Assembly (NCBI GenBank): GCA_017163975.1
Contig: JAFFSR010000239.1
Span: 1,054,001-1,118,000, forward strand
DNA length: 64,000 nt
Source: Anastatus disparis
Taxonomy: Eukaryota > Arthropoda > Insecta > Hymenoptera > Eupelmidae
Direction: 5' to 3'
The notes below the pieces were generated by a model, which saw only the letters and a list, made by a program, of their open reading frames with translations, did not search any database and had not been told where the DNA came from. The position numbers were made by a program, and so were the translations under genes. Positions 37,966-50,705 of this stretch are shown here, piece by piece (the first letter of the stretch is position 1; each line of letters starts with the position of its first letter).

Positions 37966-38025
37966 TATATATGTGTATATACATATACATATACATATAT
38001 ATGTATGTGTGTATGTATATGTTTT
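37966..38025. repeat. TA/CATA/TGTA microsatellite
   Basis: Compound simple repeat of TATATG, CATATA and TGTG units just upstream of exon A of the vitellogenin-like gene, within its probable acceptor region. Confidence 0.8.
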
Positions 38026-40109
38026 GTGTGTGCAAGAGAGAAACGCCCGTGTGTCCAATGTTACGTTGTTGTTGTTGTTACGTTGTGCATGCACAATAAG
38101 GACCAAGGTGACATGAAACGTTAGGGCACTTTATAAGACGTGTTCTTGTCAAGAGAGTTGCCTATCTCATAGGGATTTAAAGGGAGTAAAAGGGAGATGT
38201 TCTATGTACAGGGTGGTTCATATGTCAATATTGGCATTGGATTTTCAAAATTTTTAAATGCTTTAGCTTTCTTATTATTAATAATAACATAATCTACGAT
38301 TTTATTGTAGCTAATTTTATTATAGCTAATTTTATCATAGCTAATTTTATTATAACTAATTTTATCTATAAATTAAGCAACGAAACCATCAAGAAGTTAT
38401 TTTCCAATTTCAAAGCTTACAAACAAAATTTCCCTTTTGCTGTTACATAATTCATATAAGAATAATCTAAGTGATTAGCTGATAATCACAAGATTAATCC
38501 CTCCGAAGAAAAGAAAAGAAAAGAAAAGAAAAAAAAGTTACAAGTTTTTCATGAATTCTTAAAAAGTACTTTTTCTCAATTTCATTAAGCATCCTTTCAA
38601 AAGCCAACGTAAAAATCATTCGTTTTTCCCCTGTCACGCATATATTTCACGTATCACCCTATACAATATATTCCTCTGTATATATACATATGACCAAGAG
38701 GGAAATAGGAAGGAGCGATTAGCGCGTTCGAATTAGCTACGAATCTTTCTCTTTCTCTCTGCGTACGTGAGCGGAAAGGGTTTTGTACATGACGGCGTGT
38801 CGGCCTTTCTTTGAATGCAAGATTAGGATATATATATAGGAGGGAAGGATGGATGGACACAACAAGGACTGAGGGATTTTCTTATACACGCCTGAGGAAT
38901 TCAAGTAGAAAGTATAGGTATGGGAATAGGATTTAACTAGTTTTAGGAAAGAAAATTAAGTTCTCAAATCAAATTAAGATAATGAGATTTTTCTTTTTTT
39001 TTTTTTTTCTCAGCTTAATTGTTTTTTTTTACATTGAAAAATTTGTATTTTTTATTCTTTTGTATCGTTTATAGATGTCCGAGGCTTTTGAAATTGGAAG
39101 AATTATATTTCTTGATTTTCTTATTTTATATATTTTTTTCCTCAAATTGAGGATAAGTATAGTAATTTTAAGCATTTATGACACATTTAAATTGCCTTAT
39201 TAAAGATCGCGATCAGATTAGGTTCAAATAATAAGAGAATTAAACCATTCGTGCGTGTAACATAATGATGCTCTTTAGCGTTAAATAGAGGAAATTAGGA
39301 AGGTGACCAAATCTGTATCTTAAATATTTAAATGTTTTAAATTTTCATTGCTTTAAATTCACACGAAATTTTCAAAATTATTCCAGCAAATAGCAATATT
39401 TATGACGGTTTAAAAATACTTCTTACGAAGATATGTTTTTTTAAAATTAGAATTTTGAAAATTTTGGAAAATGCGAAACTTGATCCACATATATGAGATT
39501 TGTAATATTCTTTACATATTTACATTAAATTTTTACATATTTTTATATTTACAGACTCGTGAATTTTGTAAACTTTAACATTTTTCTAAAATCTATCATT
39601 TAAAAATATTTAAATCAAGATATTTGAAAATCTTTTTAATATCAACTTTATATGATGACTTGTATAACTTATTTTAACATTTTTTTGTCAAGTATTTGTG
39701 CTTCACATTGAATATATTGTAATGTACACTCAAATAATTCAAATATTTAATAATTTAACGCCGATCAATAATAATAATCATTAATTATTTAACGCGATAA
39801 TTTATTACCGGAATAACAAATTACCTGATTATTTTCATTTAACGTTGGATTATAGATAGAATCGTTATTTATATGGATCAAATTTTCAAATAAAATTTCA
39901 TTTATATTGAGAAAAAAATTACAAAAGAGTTTTATATGTTTATAATTACGTTCGTTAATAAGCCGATATTTGGTTATAGCGAGCTAAATAATTTGATGAA
40001 CATTTAAATATCAGTAATATGATTAATTTTATCTTACTTAACATTGACGATTATTTTGTATTAGTAAAAATGTTAATGAAGTTTTATTAAAATTAATTAA
40101 TATTATTCG
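38026..40109. other. Intergenic or first-intron sequence
   Basis: No gene supported. (AAAAG)n at about 38505-38530. A GC-richer, promoter-like patch at 38630-38870 contains a 68-codon minus frame without protein features. The rest is AT-rich. Confidence 0.4.
38302..38370. repeat. 15-bp tandem repeat, about 4.5 copies
   Basis: CTAATTTTATTATAG repeated with one or two changes per copy. Confidence 0.85.
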
Positions 40110-40111
40110 TA

Positions 40112-40839
40112 CACTGTTAAAAATGAACAAAACATACGTGAAATTCAATGTAGTTGTGAATGAAATTTTTACATGAAATTTAATGTGTTTTGCCCATTAA
40201 GGTAATGTAATAGGGTAATGTAATTAGCTATCAACATAGCAGTTTTCCGAATTTTGAATCTTTATTTAAAAATTTTTCGAAATATTTATATATTATGCAT
40301 TTTATTAATTAAAATAGAAGGCAGTAATATAGAGATGTTTTTAAAAAATTTGGATTAAAAATAAAAAATTTGGAAAACTGTAATGTCGGTATTTTACATT
40401 TCCTTAAAGTGATATTAAAATGTAATACGCATGGAAAATAATGTTATTTAACATAAATTTAATGCAGATTTGCATAAAAATTAATACATTTTGTATTGAA
40501 TTTCATGTGATTTCATGTAATTTTACTATGGAATCACATGAAAAAGTTACTAAAATTTAATGCGAAAATTACATGAAATCTGCTTCCAGTACGCGTATTA
40601 AATTTCATGTACACACTGGAAGCAAATTTCATGTGATTTTTGCATTAAATTTCATTTGACTTTTAATTAGATTTCATGTGATTTCATAGTAAAATTACAG
40701 TAAAACGTATTAAATATCATGCAAGCCCGCATTAAATTTACATTTAAAAATATTCATTTTCATCTGTATTAAATTTAATGTGCAATTTTCGCTGAAAATT
40801 AATGTACATGTATGAAATTTTATATTTTTTTTAACAGTG
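40112..40839. mobile_element. Foldback MITE with TA target duplication
   Basis: Ends CACTGTTAAAAA and TTTTTAACAGTG, each flanked by TA (40110-40111 and 40840-40841), as in Tc1/mariner-type insertions. Much of the interior folds back. Around the centre (40591-40615) the arms ATTTCATGT-rich and ACTGGAAGCA match in inverted orientation for over 100 bp with few differences. No coding capacity. Confidence 0.65.
40201..40403. mobile_element. Nested small MITE with TTAA ends (piggyBac-like)
   Basis: GGTAATGTAA at 40201 and TTACATTTCC ending at 40403 are inverted copies with one or two differences, and each side carries TTAA (40197-40200, 40404-40407). A second inner inverted pair (CAGTTTTCCGAATTTT / AAATTTGGAAAACTG) strengthens the case. 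It sits in the left half of the larger foldback MITE, so it inserted later. Confidence 0.5.
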
Positions 40840-40950
40840 TAGCAAATTTTTTTACTGGAATACGATAATGAAGATTTGAATAAGTCGTAAATAATAACAT
40901 GGATAAATTTAATATGTTATATCGTAATTATGGGATAGAATTGATTATTT

Positions 40951-41229
40951 ATAAAAATTACTCTATACACCGGGATAAATCCCACAGAAAAAATTATTAT
41001 ACTTCATTGTAACTGTGAGGTATACTTGATATTGTATAAAAATTACTACTTACGTGGTAAAAATTAATTTATACATAGAAAAATTTACTTAGTGTTTGTA
41101 GAAGGTGCACTATACGTATAGTGACTTTTACAATATAAATAGCAATTTTTATGCAAAATAATATCCCATGGTTACAATGCAGTATAATAATTTGCAATAG
41201 AATTTTTTTGCGTGTATAGTCAAAATTGC
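40951..41229. mobile_element. Palindromic MITE-like element
   Basis: Two arms starting AAAAATTACTCTATACAC and ending GTGTATAGTCAAAATT are diverged inverted copies (shared TTATTATACT-CATTGTAAC core), meeting at a perfect palindrome CACTATACGTATAGTG near 41109-41124. No coding capacity. Target duplication not resolved. Confidence 0.5.
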
Positions 41230-44200
41230 TTTACACAAAGTGAACCTTGATGTTTGTTTATTAATTTTTACAATGAATATGGTCATTTTTACCGTATATT
41301 TAGTAATTTTTTATTTTATAAAAAATCAAGCCTGTCCCAAAGTTAAAACGAAACATTTTAATTTCACCAATAAAAAGGTTTTTAAAAAAAAAAATTAATT
41401 TTTCTATTGACTATTTTACGGATTATTATCCTTTTTCAATTTTTCGAATAAAAGTTTACAAATGAATTAGTCAAATACAATAAATGGATATATTTTAAAT
41501 TCGTTTTTATTTTCTTTTATTAATCAATAGGTCTATTGAAATTCATTAAATTAAAATTGCAACAACCAATGTACGCCCGGCAAATCGTTAATCTTTTATC
41601 CATCGAGCACGCATAAAAGCTGATTTAAATACATAACTTTTGAAATGAAATTCAATTAAATTATAAAAGCTCGAATTTTTGAAAAAATAGTTTTCAAGTG
41701 TCATTGAAATATAATGTTTCGATATATATGATATTAAATATGCATGACCAATCGGCAGACATTTCAAACAATTTAATCAAAGTATCGATTTTTATTTATT
41801 TTTTTGTGATATCTCGATGTATTACTAATAACAGAAGAAAAATAATGTAAATAATTTGAAATATTTTTATGAGATATTCATATGCAAAAAAATACACTCT
41901 CGAAATTGATTATTTATAGTAAACATATTTCGTTTATATTTGATGGAAAATAAATTTATATAAGTTTCGTTTACGTAAGAAAAATATGTTTGAATAAAGT
42001 AAAATCAAGAAAGAAGAAAATAAATAGAAATACATCTCATATAAATATATTTATTTTGATTTTGAAAAATTCAAAGAAATGGATATTTGGACCACATATT
42101 GACAACCAATTTTAAAGAGTGTATGTTAAAAAATTGAAGAAATAAAATTAAAAAAAATAACAAAAAAATATAATGTATAATTATGTAACTAACTAAAAAG
42201 AAGTTTAGAAAATGAAAAAAAAATAAACAATGTATATACGAACCCAGAAAGAACGGCACAAGAATGACAATCATGAGGCTTTGATAATAATAAAAGCTTT
42301 TCTATTGCACTGTTTGAACTATAACTGTCCACGCGCGCCTGTTTGTCTAACACTCGTGCGTACGTAATACTATTCTCTCACCTTCTCCCGTTTCTTTCTA
42401 TCTAAAATGTTAACGCTATATATACATATTGCTCATATGCTTATGTATGTGTATATGCATACACACACACATACTAGGGGGAATACCCCCCTGCTAGCTC
42501 TGCATATATGTATAGACATATTAAAAGGTAGCGGGGCGCGCACGACATGATATTAGCCGATTTACTCTGTTTCAACGTCACACAAGTGATTTAACCCTCT
42601 CGTCGTAACATACCAGCCAAGTACTAGTATTATATTGTTCAAAAACTTCTCTACTATTACTCCAGCGAGAAGCGCGCGCGCGAGTATAACATCTGGACAA
42701 GGTCGTACGCCTAGATACATAATTTAAGCGCCGTTTGTGCTTGCAACGAATGAGTTTTTAATTTTTTTTTTCTTTTTTTGGACTGGTACATACAATGCTA
42801 GCTTATCGATGCAACAAACCATGCACTTTTATGTTGATTCTTCGATTTTGATTAATTTTTAAAATTTATTTCTTAAGTATATGAAATAGTTGTTATGTGA
42901 TACAGGGACCATAATATTTAACTTTTCTCTTTTTCATTTTTTTATAACAATAAATTACCGGACTCTAAAAAAATTTGCTATTTTTTAACGCTAGCTAAAT
43001 AATAACATAATTAACAAAATTCACTAATAAATAACATGATCAAAGTTGTCTAAAATGATCAAAAGTTCTGAAAATAATTAAATACAACGTTGTAACAATA
43101 ATGGGCTCCTAGTAAATTCAATAAAGTTGAAGCTTTCAAGGCCATTTATTAATCCAATTTAGCATCGAAGGTCGATCAAAACTTGAAATGAACGCTTATA
43201 TACACGCAGATGTTTCCAACCCTTTCTCAAACCTATAGATATATTTATGTATACATGTATATACGTATACTTTACTTGTTTCACCTTTCGCGTGAAATTA
43301 ATCTTAAGGGGTTAAGTAAAATTGGCACGCGAGGAGAGCTCGGCTTAGCTTAAAACGTATTTACGTTAGGAAAATTATCTACTTAAAAAGTTCTATAAAT
43401 ATATATCTATATATATATACGTGTGTTGTGTCTCACTTGACATTTTCAAAGATTGAATTACCCTTCGGCTCCTTTTAAAACGCTCTCATCAACTACTTAA
43501 CTTGAAAACGCTAGCAATTTTCACCTAACTTACTGTTTTTATTTTTCTTCATCTTGTTATTCTCTTTCTTTTTCTTCTTATTGCGTATTTTGTAGATAAA
43601 AAAAAGCAAAAAAAAGAGAAGAAAGTAAAGGATCCCTGACTGTAAACTGGTGCTCACCTTTTTTTTTTACTTTTTTTAAGATGTAACGGGGCTCGTTAAG
43701 TCGAATTCCAAAAAGGATTCTACTATACTTCAAGTTCTTGGGCTTCTCAAGAGAGAAGTCTTTTATTATTATTGCGTTTTCTACCCTTAACCTACCCCCT
43801 CTTCTCCTGCTCCTTCTTTTTTCTTCCTCGCACACTTTTGCACAAAAAGCAATTTCCCCTTTTTTTCTTCCTCTCTTTTTCTCGCGAAATGTGTATAGAT
43901 ATATATCTAAATGTAAGAAAAGAATGACAAGAGAGAAAGAGACGTATAGAAGCAAAGGAAGAAGAAGAAGAAGATCCTTGAAATGAAGTAACGCCCTTTG
44001 AAAACGTTTCTTCTCTTTCTCTCGACATACAGACGAAAAATGAAAAGAGAAAGGAAAATAAAATGAAAGGAAAAGAGAGAAAGCTCGAGCAGAGCCCGCA
44101 AGCGCGAGAAAGTCTCTTTCTTCTCTTCATTATATACCCAAAAGCATTTTAAAACTGAGCTTGCATCGTATATAGCCAAGGCTCTTGTTCACTTTGTTTT

Positions 44201-47200
44201 TAGCACTGCCATAGTAACACTGGAAGAAGAAGAAAAAAAAAGAGAGAAAGAAAAGAAAGTGGTTAGATTATGTGCAGTTTGCTGAAATCGGAATGAGTTG
44301 CCTTTTGAGAAGAAGAAGAAAAAAATAAAAATGAGTTTAAACGTTACTGTAAACGAAAAGATGTTAACTAGATATAAATTTCTTTGAGTTTTTTCTTAGG
44401 AGTAAAAGCACTTTTTTTCTAAATGGATGCAAAATTTTATTACTACAGATATGAATATCTTGTTTGTTTGCTTGTTTGTTATTCTTTTTTATTCTTGAAA
44501 TACAAATTTTTTTTTGTCTTTCATTAAGTTGAGAGCGAATCTTATAAAATCTTTTTTCATATTCACGGATTTAGTTAAACGTCATTGTGATACTAACCAC
44601 GATAATTTTTATTAAATTCAGTTTAATTATTTGAAATCAGTTATTTTAAATGTATAAAAAACTTTCATAAGATTTTAATTCATCAAAAATTTCATAAAAC
44701 TATTAAGATTATTTTTCATAGCTGTTGGTAGATTCTAATAATATGAAAGATTATTTACTAACGGCTATGCTGTTCAAAATTAAAATGAGAAATTTTTTCA
44801 AAATGTTTACTTATAAAATGTTTCAAAATAAAATTACGAGAGTAAGAAAAAATTTTATTTTAAAACATTCTTTTGGCAAACATTTAAAAAAAAATTATTA
44901 TTTGAATTTTGAATAGTACAGCCATTGAATCTTTTCATTAAAATAATTTTTCTCTACTCTAAAAAACGGTCACTTTTGATTTCATTGAGCCAAATAATTA
45001 CTAAACTTTACAAACATCCAAACACAAATATTCATTGTAATGTAAAACCACTACCAGAAATCAAGCCTTGCATTAGTGAAAGTATTCTCAATGAACGTTT
45101 AAATATGTATTAAAAAGCTAAAGTTGGAGAAATCTACACTGCCGACCAGTACCACTTGAGAAATTTTATCTTTCGATGGTACCGCCAACGTAAATTTTTA
45201 CCGTCTAACGCTCTAGCTTTTGTAGGATTCTGCAGATTTCGTTAGTATATTTAATGATATACTGCACTCAAGTTAAACTTCATTTTTTTATTGTTGATCA
45301 TATTCTCATTTGAATTCTTTTGCTAGTAGTTGTTGGTTTGTCAATGCATTGAAAATATGAAGTTCCAAAATTTTAAACTGGATCATTGCTCAAAAATGTT
45401 TAAATGACTTTAGAAAAAAAGTGCTTATTATTTTTAATTATTACATTTTCAAATTAAATGAACTTTTTAAGTAGAAATTGAGAAAAAATTTTTTTAGTTT
45501 GGAATTTTTAAATTATAAATATTTTAAATAGTACATAAGTTTAAACTACGATTAACAAATAAAACATTATAAAAATCATAATTTACGATATATCGTATAA
45601 ATTTTGTATTATGCAAGTCCACGAGATTCAATAAATTTCAAATAAAGCCAGTTTTTTTTTATTTCTTGAAATTTCAAACAACTTTTAAATAATAAGCAAA
45701 TCTTCATTTTTTTTATTAATGTATAATCACAAAATAAACGTATAAGCCACCGGCATAATAACATTTATACTCGCCATAACATTAATTTATTCTGAATTTA
45801 ATGGTCGTAACAAAAAAAAAAAAGAAAAAAAAAAAAATATGAAGAATTTGAATAGCTTTGACAACTACTTTAAAAGGTTTAAGCTTGCATTAGCATGCTT
45901 AAAATATGACGTAGTTTTGACTTTTAGCTCGTAATGTTTAGTTAAGAAACATTTAATAATAAAGATAGTCGCTGTTCAATGGTTGCCTCGTAACGTAATA
46001 TCAATCAATGGATTGTTTAGATAGTTGCATTTTTTTGATTATGCGTTAAATTGCAATCCATTATGAATGTATGGGTTTCAAGTATTTATTTATTCATTTA
46101 TTTATTTAATTATTTATATATTTAATTAATTATTTATTTATTTATTTATTTATGGATCGAAAACTCTAAAGTACATTTAATATATATATATATATGGTAT
46201 GGCACATGATGTTGAAGATAAAGTTTATAAATAAAGATAATAGTTATTGAAAAATAACAATAAATTTAAAAAAGGATTAGGAGATTTAATTTTCAATTTA
46301 AGATGACTTAACTTTGAAATAGTAATATTTAATTTTTACTCAAAAAGAGTGATTTTTAATGACATTATTTAATTAAATCACATTATAATAAGCGTTGCTG
46401 TAATACAAAAAACTAAAACTAAAAATAATGAATAGAATAAAGTATCGTAATAGGTAGGATGAATTTTTTTTTTTTTTAGTTACATTTTTTATTTACTAGA
46501 GTTTTAATTTAACCCTTAAACTGCAAATCTCAAAAAAAATTATCAAAACTACGCACTGGGTGTTTAATCGTGTTTTGTGCAACTGCTATTGAACATTTCG
46601 TTAAATTATAAAAAAATATTAGACAGAGATTATATATTTTTTTTAAATATGTAATTGGTTTTATAAGTACGTTAAAAAAATCGTATTTACAATAAAGTGA
46701 AATTATATTTTCAGGATAATGAGCATTGGCTCTGTTTAACGCCTACAGTACAGCTAAAGTTTGATTGTCTAAATTTCTTATATCGTAGCAGATATTTTCA
46801 AACTAAAATTTATATTTTTCTAAGTTCATATCACAAATCAATATCAGCTTTAAAAAATAAAACAGTTGTACACTATTAAAATTTTGGGTGACTCGACATT
46901 TTTTTTGTCGCAATGTTTTAGTTAAAAATTAACCCATAAGTTTATTAAGTAAAAGTAAAAATTTTCGTGTATTTTTGAAGAAAAAAATGTTTGTCTAATT
47001 TACATGTAAAATATGTACTTTTTTATCTAGTTATCTCATAACTTAGAATTCTATAAAATGTTATTATTTAAAATTGTATTTAAAAATGTAGTATTGCATA
47101 ATTCTTAAATTTTTGGGCTAAAATCTTTATTTTAAGATTCATAAAAAAATTACAGTTAAAACACTTTCGTGTGTTAAAATTACAAAATATTTTTTACAGT

Positions 47201-47278
47201 TCATATACTGCATAGAATATTATTTGAAAATTGTTTACAGTTTAGTTTCCAAAATATTGAAGTTATATTATTCATATA
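41230..47278. other. AT-rich region without a supported gene
   Basis: Contains CpG-richer patches at 42300-42760 and 43300-43460, pyrimidine- and purine-rich tracts at 43540-44340 whose frames (up to 125 codons) are Phe/Ser/Lys/Arg-rich artefacts, and a (TTTA)n-type microsatellite at about 46084-46155. Confidence 0.45.
46084..46155. repeat. (TTTA)n-type microsatellite
   Basis: About 18 tetranucleotide units of TTTA/TTAA with a few substitutions. Confidence 0.9.
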
Positions 47279-47485
47279 GAGATCGTCAATGGCTCATTCG
47301 GTAGAGCGTTGGATTTGTAAGCTCGAGGTCTTGAGTTCAAATCCCAGTCTCAGCTGATTTATACAAGCACCACTGTACGTTACATGTGCTTCGTTCACAA
47401 ACACACTGACGACCTCCGTCGTTAATTAGTATCGTAATGATACCTAAAACACAGCGACGTTAAATAAAATAAAAAAAAAAATTTA
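47279..47485 (+). repeat. tRNA-derived SINE, copy 3
   Basis: Best-preserved copy: ATGGCTCATTCGGTAGAGCG A box, TTTGTAA loop, GAGTTCAAATCCC B box, CACCACTGTACGTTACATG body, GCGACGTTAAATAAAAT tail followed by A-rich sequence. Confidence 0.88.
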
Positions 47486-47754
47486 TATAGTGTGACCTCA
47501 CTTATATTATATTCATAATATAAAGAATATAGAAGGTTTAGGGTTGTGAGAGGTTATAATAGATTGATCTTTGGACGAATATATTAATTATGAATGCTAA
47601 GAACATTTGTAAAATAATAAAGATCTGTGTGAAATTTAATTCATTAAATTTAATATTTTGTCTACTGAATTTTGTATTTCGATTACATTGGTTATTTAAA
47701 AACATAACTTCAAAAATTGTATCAAAATTAAAAATTTTTTTGTAGAGTTCATCG

Positions 47755-47930
47755 GTGGCTCACTTGGTAGAGTAATAAATTTGCAATTCGTTGGCTCGAG
47801 TTCGATTGATACAAGCACCATTATACGTTACACGTGCTTTGTTTACGAACAGGCCGGAAATCTCTGTTGCTAATTAGCACTACAACAGCAGCATAAATAG
47901 AGCGACTTTAAAAAAATAATAATAAAAATA
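47755..47930 (+). repeat. tRNA-derived SINE, copy 4 (internally deleted)
   Basis: Same family with the segment just after the B box missing: GAGTTCGA runs straight into TTGATACAAGCACC. Tail GCGACTTTAAAAAAATAAT. Confidence 0.8.
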
Positions 47931-48446
47931 ATGTTTATATATTATAAAATAAGAAAAAGCAAAAGAATATGTCTAAACAAAATGAACATAATACGAATTC
48001 ACAAATTTAATTAAGTTATTTTATGTGGATCATTTAAATATTAAAGTTGACTACAATATCCAATGTATAAGAAAATAGGACTTAACAAAATGATGGAATT
48101 GATACAAATATAATATTTATTAAAAAAAAAAAAAACACTAAACTATTCGTCAAAGTCGAAAAGATTTTCTTAAATAAATAACTTATTTAAAAGCTTCGAA
48201 TTATAGCAAGAAGCAGCCGAGTGATGATCATTTTTCCTTGAGATATAATAGGGTTACATGTTTTTTAGTTTGGTATCCATTCGTCTTGAGAAACATAACT
48301 TTGCTTATTTTTTTTGTTATGATTCGTTATTGTATTTATAAGCTGAATTATATTTGTATATTAGCATTTTCATTTGTAAAATTAACATTGTTGTTAAAAT
48401 ACTTTTTTTACTTTTTTATTGATCTCTTCTAAACTCGTACGTTACA

Positions 48447-48650
48447 GAGTTCTCAGTGACTCAGTCGGTAGAGCCATGGATTCGTAGTCTTGGGGTACCG
48501 AGTTTGAATCTCACTCTCGGCTGATTCATAAATGCAACACTGTGTACTTTATATTATGTGCTTTGTTTTCAAATACACTGACGACCTTCGTCGCTAATTA
48601 TCATCTCAATGATAATATAAATGCAGCGACGTTAAATAAAATTGATAAAA
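48447..48650 (+). repeat. tRNA-derived SINE, copy 5
   Basis: GTGACTCAGTCGGTAGAGC A box, GAGTTTGAATCTC B box, CTGACGACCTTCGTCGC body, GCGACGTTAAATAAAATTG tail. Confidence 0.85.
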
Positions 48651-49315
48651 AAAATAGTAAAATAATCACTTAGAATTAGACTCAATATCTTTTTTTTTTA
48701 TAATGACTTTAGAGCAGAAATAGAGATACTAAAAAAAGCAATTCAAAGATTATGATAGACTAATTTTATTTCATAACTCTAAGGACTATAAATTTGTAAA
48801 TTAAATTTAAGTTTTATAAAATTAAATATGAATATTATATAAGTCTTTGAGTAATTTAATTTAACGAGTATTTAATTTTTAGTAGCGTTTTATACAAACT
48901 GTCACGTACTATTAATGAATGCTTAAGATTTTGAAAATTTCTGCTTAACGATTTACAGCTTAATTTACAGCTGAAAAGATCGTACTTGTAAAGTTATTTG
49001 AAATTTTCAGGTTAGTTTTACAAACTTTGAACGTTGAAACGATGAAAAGGGGATTTTTGGAAAATTGAAAAATGAAAAGAAAAAGTAGCACTAAATTTAA
49101 AAGTTTAAAAAGATTTATTTTTTATTTATTTTAAATTATCCATATCACATTATAAATCGCAACACGTGTTTCCAATGGCACAATACATTTTAAATTATTT
49201 GTAAAAAAAATAATCTGAACTTGAAGTACGTACACATTTTGCAACAAAGTTTCAGTTAACTTCATCTTATCAAAATATAAAACACTTTAATTTTTCAAAT
49301 AATTTTAAATTTAAA

Positions 49316-49405
49316 CCCGCGTAAAAATTAAACCATTGCCAATATATTGCCAAGATAAGCAACTCTCTTGGCAATATATTGGCAATGGTTCAATTTTTAC
49401 GCGGG
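49316..49405. repeat. 90-bp hairpin with 40-bp arms (MITE or transcribed stem-loop)
   Basis: 49316-49355 and 49366-49405 are inverted copies with 39 of 40 bases matching, separated by a 10-base loop. Flanking AATTTTAAATTT / AAATTTAAAATT extends the symmetry. It lies 42-77 bases beyond the 3' end of the cuticle gene, just past its poly(A) signals. Could be a small MITE or a hairpin RNA source. Confidence 0.75.
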
Positions 49406-49446
49406 AATTTAAAATTAATTTTTAAAAAAGCACAAACTCATTTGGA

Positions 49447-49456
49447 TTTATTTATT
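49447..49456 (-). terminator. Two overlapping poly(A) signals of cuticle gene 1
   Basis: Minus-strand AATAAATAAA, 26-35 bases past the stop codon. Confidence 0.7.
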
Positions 49457-49481
49457 GGATTAATTTCAAATAGAAAACTTT

Positions 49482-50027
49482 TTAAAATCTTCTAGGTGGT
49501 GGTCGTCTTGGAACCAATCCCTGAGCCCTAGTTGGTTGTGGTGGTCTAATTGTTTGTGGTCTTGCACCTAAATTGTCATTGTTATCTTCTCTGTATTGTC
49601 CTTCATTATCATCGTATTTCGATGGATTAGCAGCGATCCAATCCAACGCTCTTTGAATTAAAACTGGAATTTCAGGTGCTGGTGGTGGTGTTGGCAAATG
49701 ATCACCTTGAAAAACTGCACCATTTTCATCAGCTTGCCATGATATGCTTATGCGTTCACCCTCGTTTGTTATCCAATTTGCTGAACCTTGCACTTGTTCC
49801 GCTTCCTCTTGATTGCCTAAACTTTTTAATTGACCTTGTTCTTGGTACGATATACCATTGGCAGTCTCATATTTTGTATAAAATGAACCGTCTGGATTGA
49901 CGTCTGATATCTGTGATATTATGTCATTTGATTCGGCTGGGTTACTTGGACGTGGTGGGGGTTGATTGAATCGTTGAGATAAAGTATGGTGCAAAATGCA
50001 GAGTAAGATGAAGTAACGAGTCAGCAT
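49482..50027 (-). CDS. RR-1 cuticular protein (CPR family, chitin-binding type 4), 181 aa
   Basis: Secreted structural protein of the cuticle, binding chitin. Residues 1-18 form a signal peptide ending TLSQ, followed by a Pro/Asn-rich spacer. The Rebers-Riddiford domain spans about residues 38-120: DGSFYTKYETANGISYQEQG, then the RR-1 core G-x8-G-x6-W-x-A-x-E-x-G with QADENGAVFQGDHLPTPPP. A Pro/Arg-rich tail ends PPPRRF. The whole coding region is one exon, starting 10 bases after the acceptor TTTTACAG| at 50038. The signal peptide directly follows this ATG, so the start is secure. The second cuticle gene at 62.7 kb shares ETSNGIS-QE and QADENG motifs. Confidence 0.93.
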   Translation of the reverse strand: MLTRYFILLCILHHTLSQRFNQPPPRPSNPAESNDIISQISDVNPDGSFYTKYETANGISYQEQGQLKSLGNQEEAEQVQGSANWITNEGERISISWQADENGAVFQGDHLPTPPPAPEIPVLIQRALDWIAANPSKYDDNEGQYREDNNDNLGARPQTIRPPQPTRAQGLVPRRPPPRRF

Positions 50028-50557
50028 TTTTGGTAACCTGTAAAATCAAATATTTTTTAACTTAAGAATATCAAGCGCCATATAAAATTTTCATTATTTT
50101 AAAGTTGCAATTTTTGAGGTTAAGTATTCAGTACGACACCTTGAAATTGGAACCAGTACGGTGGTAACCATTAGATTTTAATGGTTGTCTACTTTTTGAG
50201 TTTAATCTCAAGGTATCTGTAAACCTAGTATTTTACATTATTCTAATTTCAAAAAACTTTCATGATTCCTCACATAATACACGTTAAGTTTTTTAGAATG
50301 AAATTTCACTCTTTTGAAATTGGAAAATTAGAAAATTTAATTGTAATAACTATAATCAAAACTAAAATTTTATTCTAATAAAGTAAAATTTAACTATTTT
50401 ATTTTTACTTTAAGGTTTAAACAAATTTTTCACTCGTTTTATTAAACGTATAAACTAACAGAGATAAATTAATTAAATAAGAAAATCTAGCAAATTTTTA
50501 ATTTTAATTTCCTAAAAGAAATTTCATTTATAAAACTAGATCTATTCTAAATCTCAC

Positions 50558-50675
50558 CTTTTATTTAAAATATTCTATAAAAGCACGATAAAAAAATTTT
50601 GGAAAATAGAGTTTTTCTATCGAGCCAAAAACAGAAATACGATTTTGAAACTTCGAAGCTTGCAAAAAGAGTGTT
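50558..50675 (-). other. Non-coding first exon of cuticle gene 1
   Basis: Ends at a strong donor AAAG|GTGAGAT (50557-50551) and pairs with the acceptor at 50038, giving a 520-base intron. The exon has no ATG. Its 5' end is placed about 30 bases after the TATA box and is approximate. Confidence 0.55.
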
Positions 50676-50697
50676 AAAATCCCCGTTGAATTTTCAG

Positions 50698-50705
50698 CTT
50701 TTATA
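50698..50705 (-). promoter_or_regulatory. TATA box of cuticle gene 1
   Basis: TATAAAAG on the minus strand, correctly ordered before a donor and the coding exon. Cuticle genes commonly have TATA promoters. A second minus-strand TATATAAG near 51000 is a less direct candidate. Confidence 0.55.

Noticed and set aside
42071..42274. Secure first exon (signal peptide) of the vitellogenin-like gene
   Set aside because: MIVILVPFFL with a phase-1 donor is compatible, but the donor GTTCGT is poor and the hydrophobic stretch short. Mentioned only as a weak candidate in the gene entry.
43578..44179. Overlapping frames of 82-125 codons on both strands
   Set aside because: Low-complexity Phe/Ser/Lys/Arg translations of purine and pyrimidine tracts.
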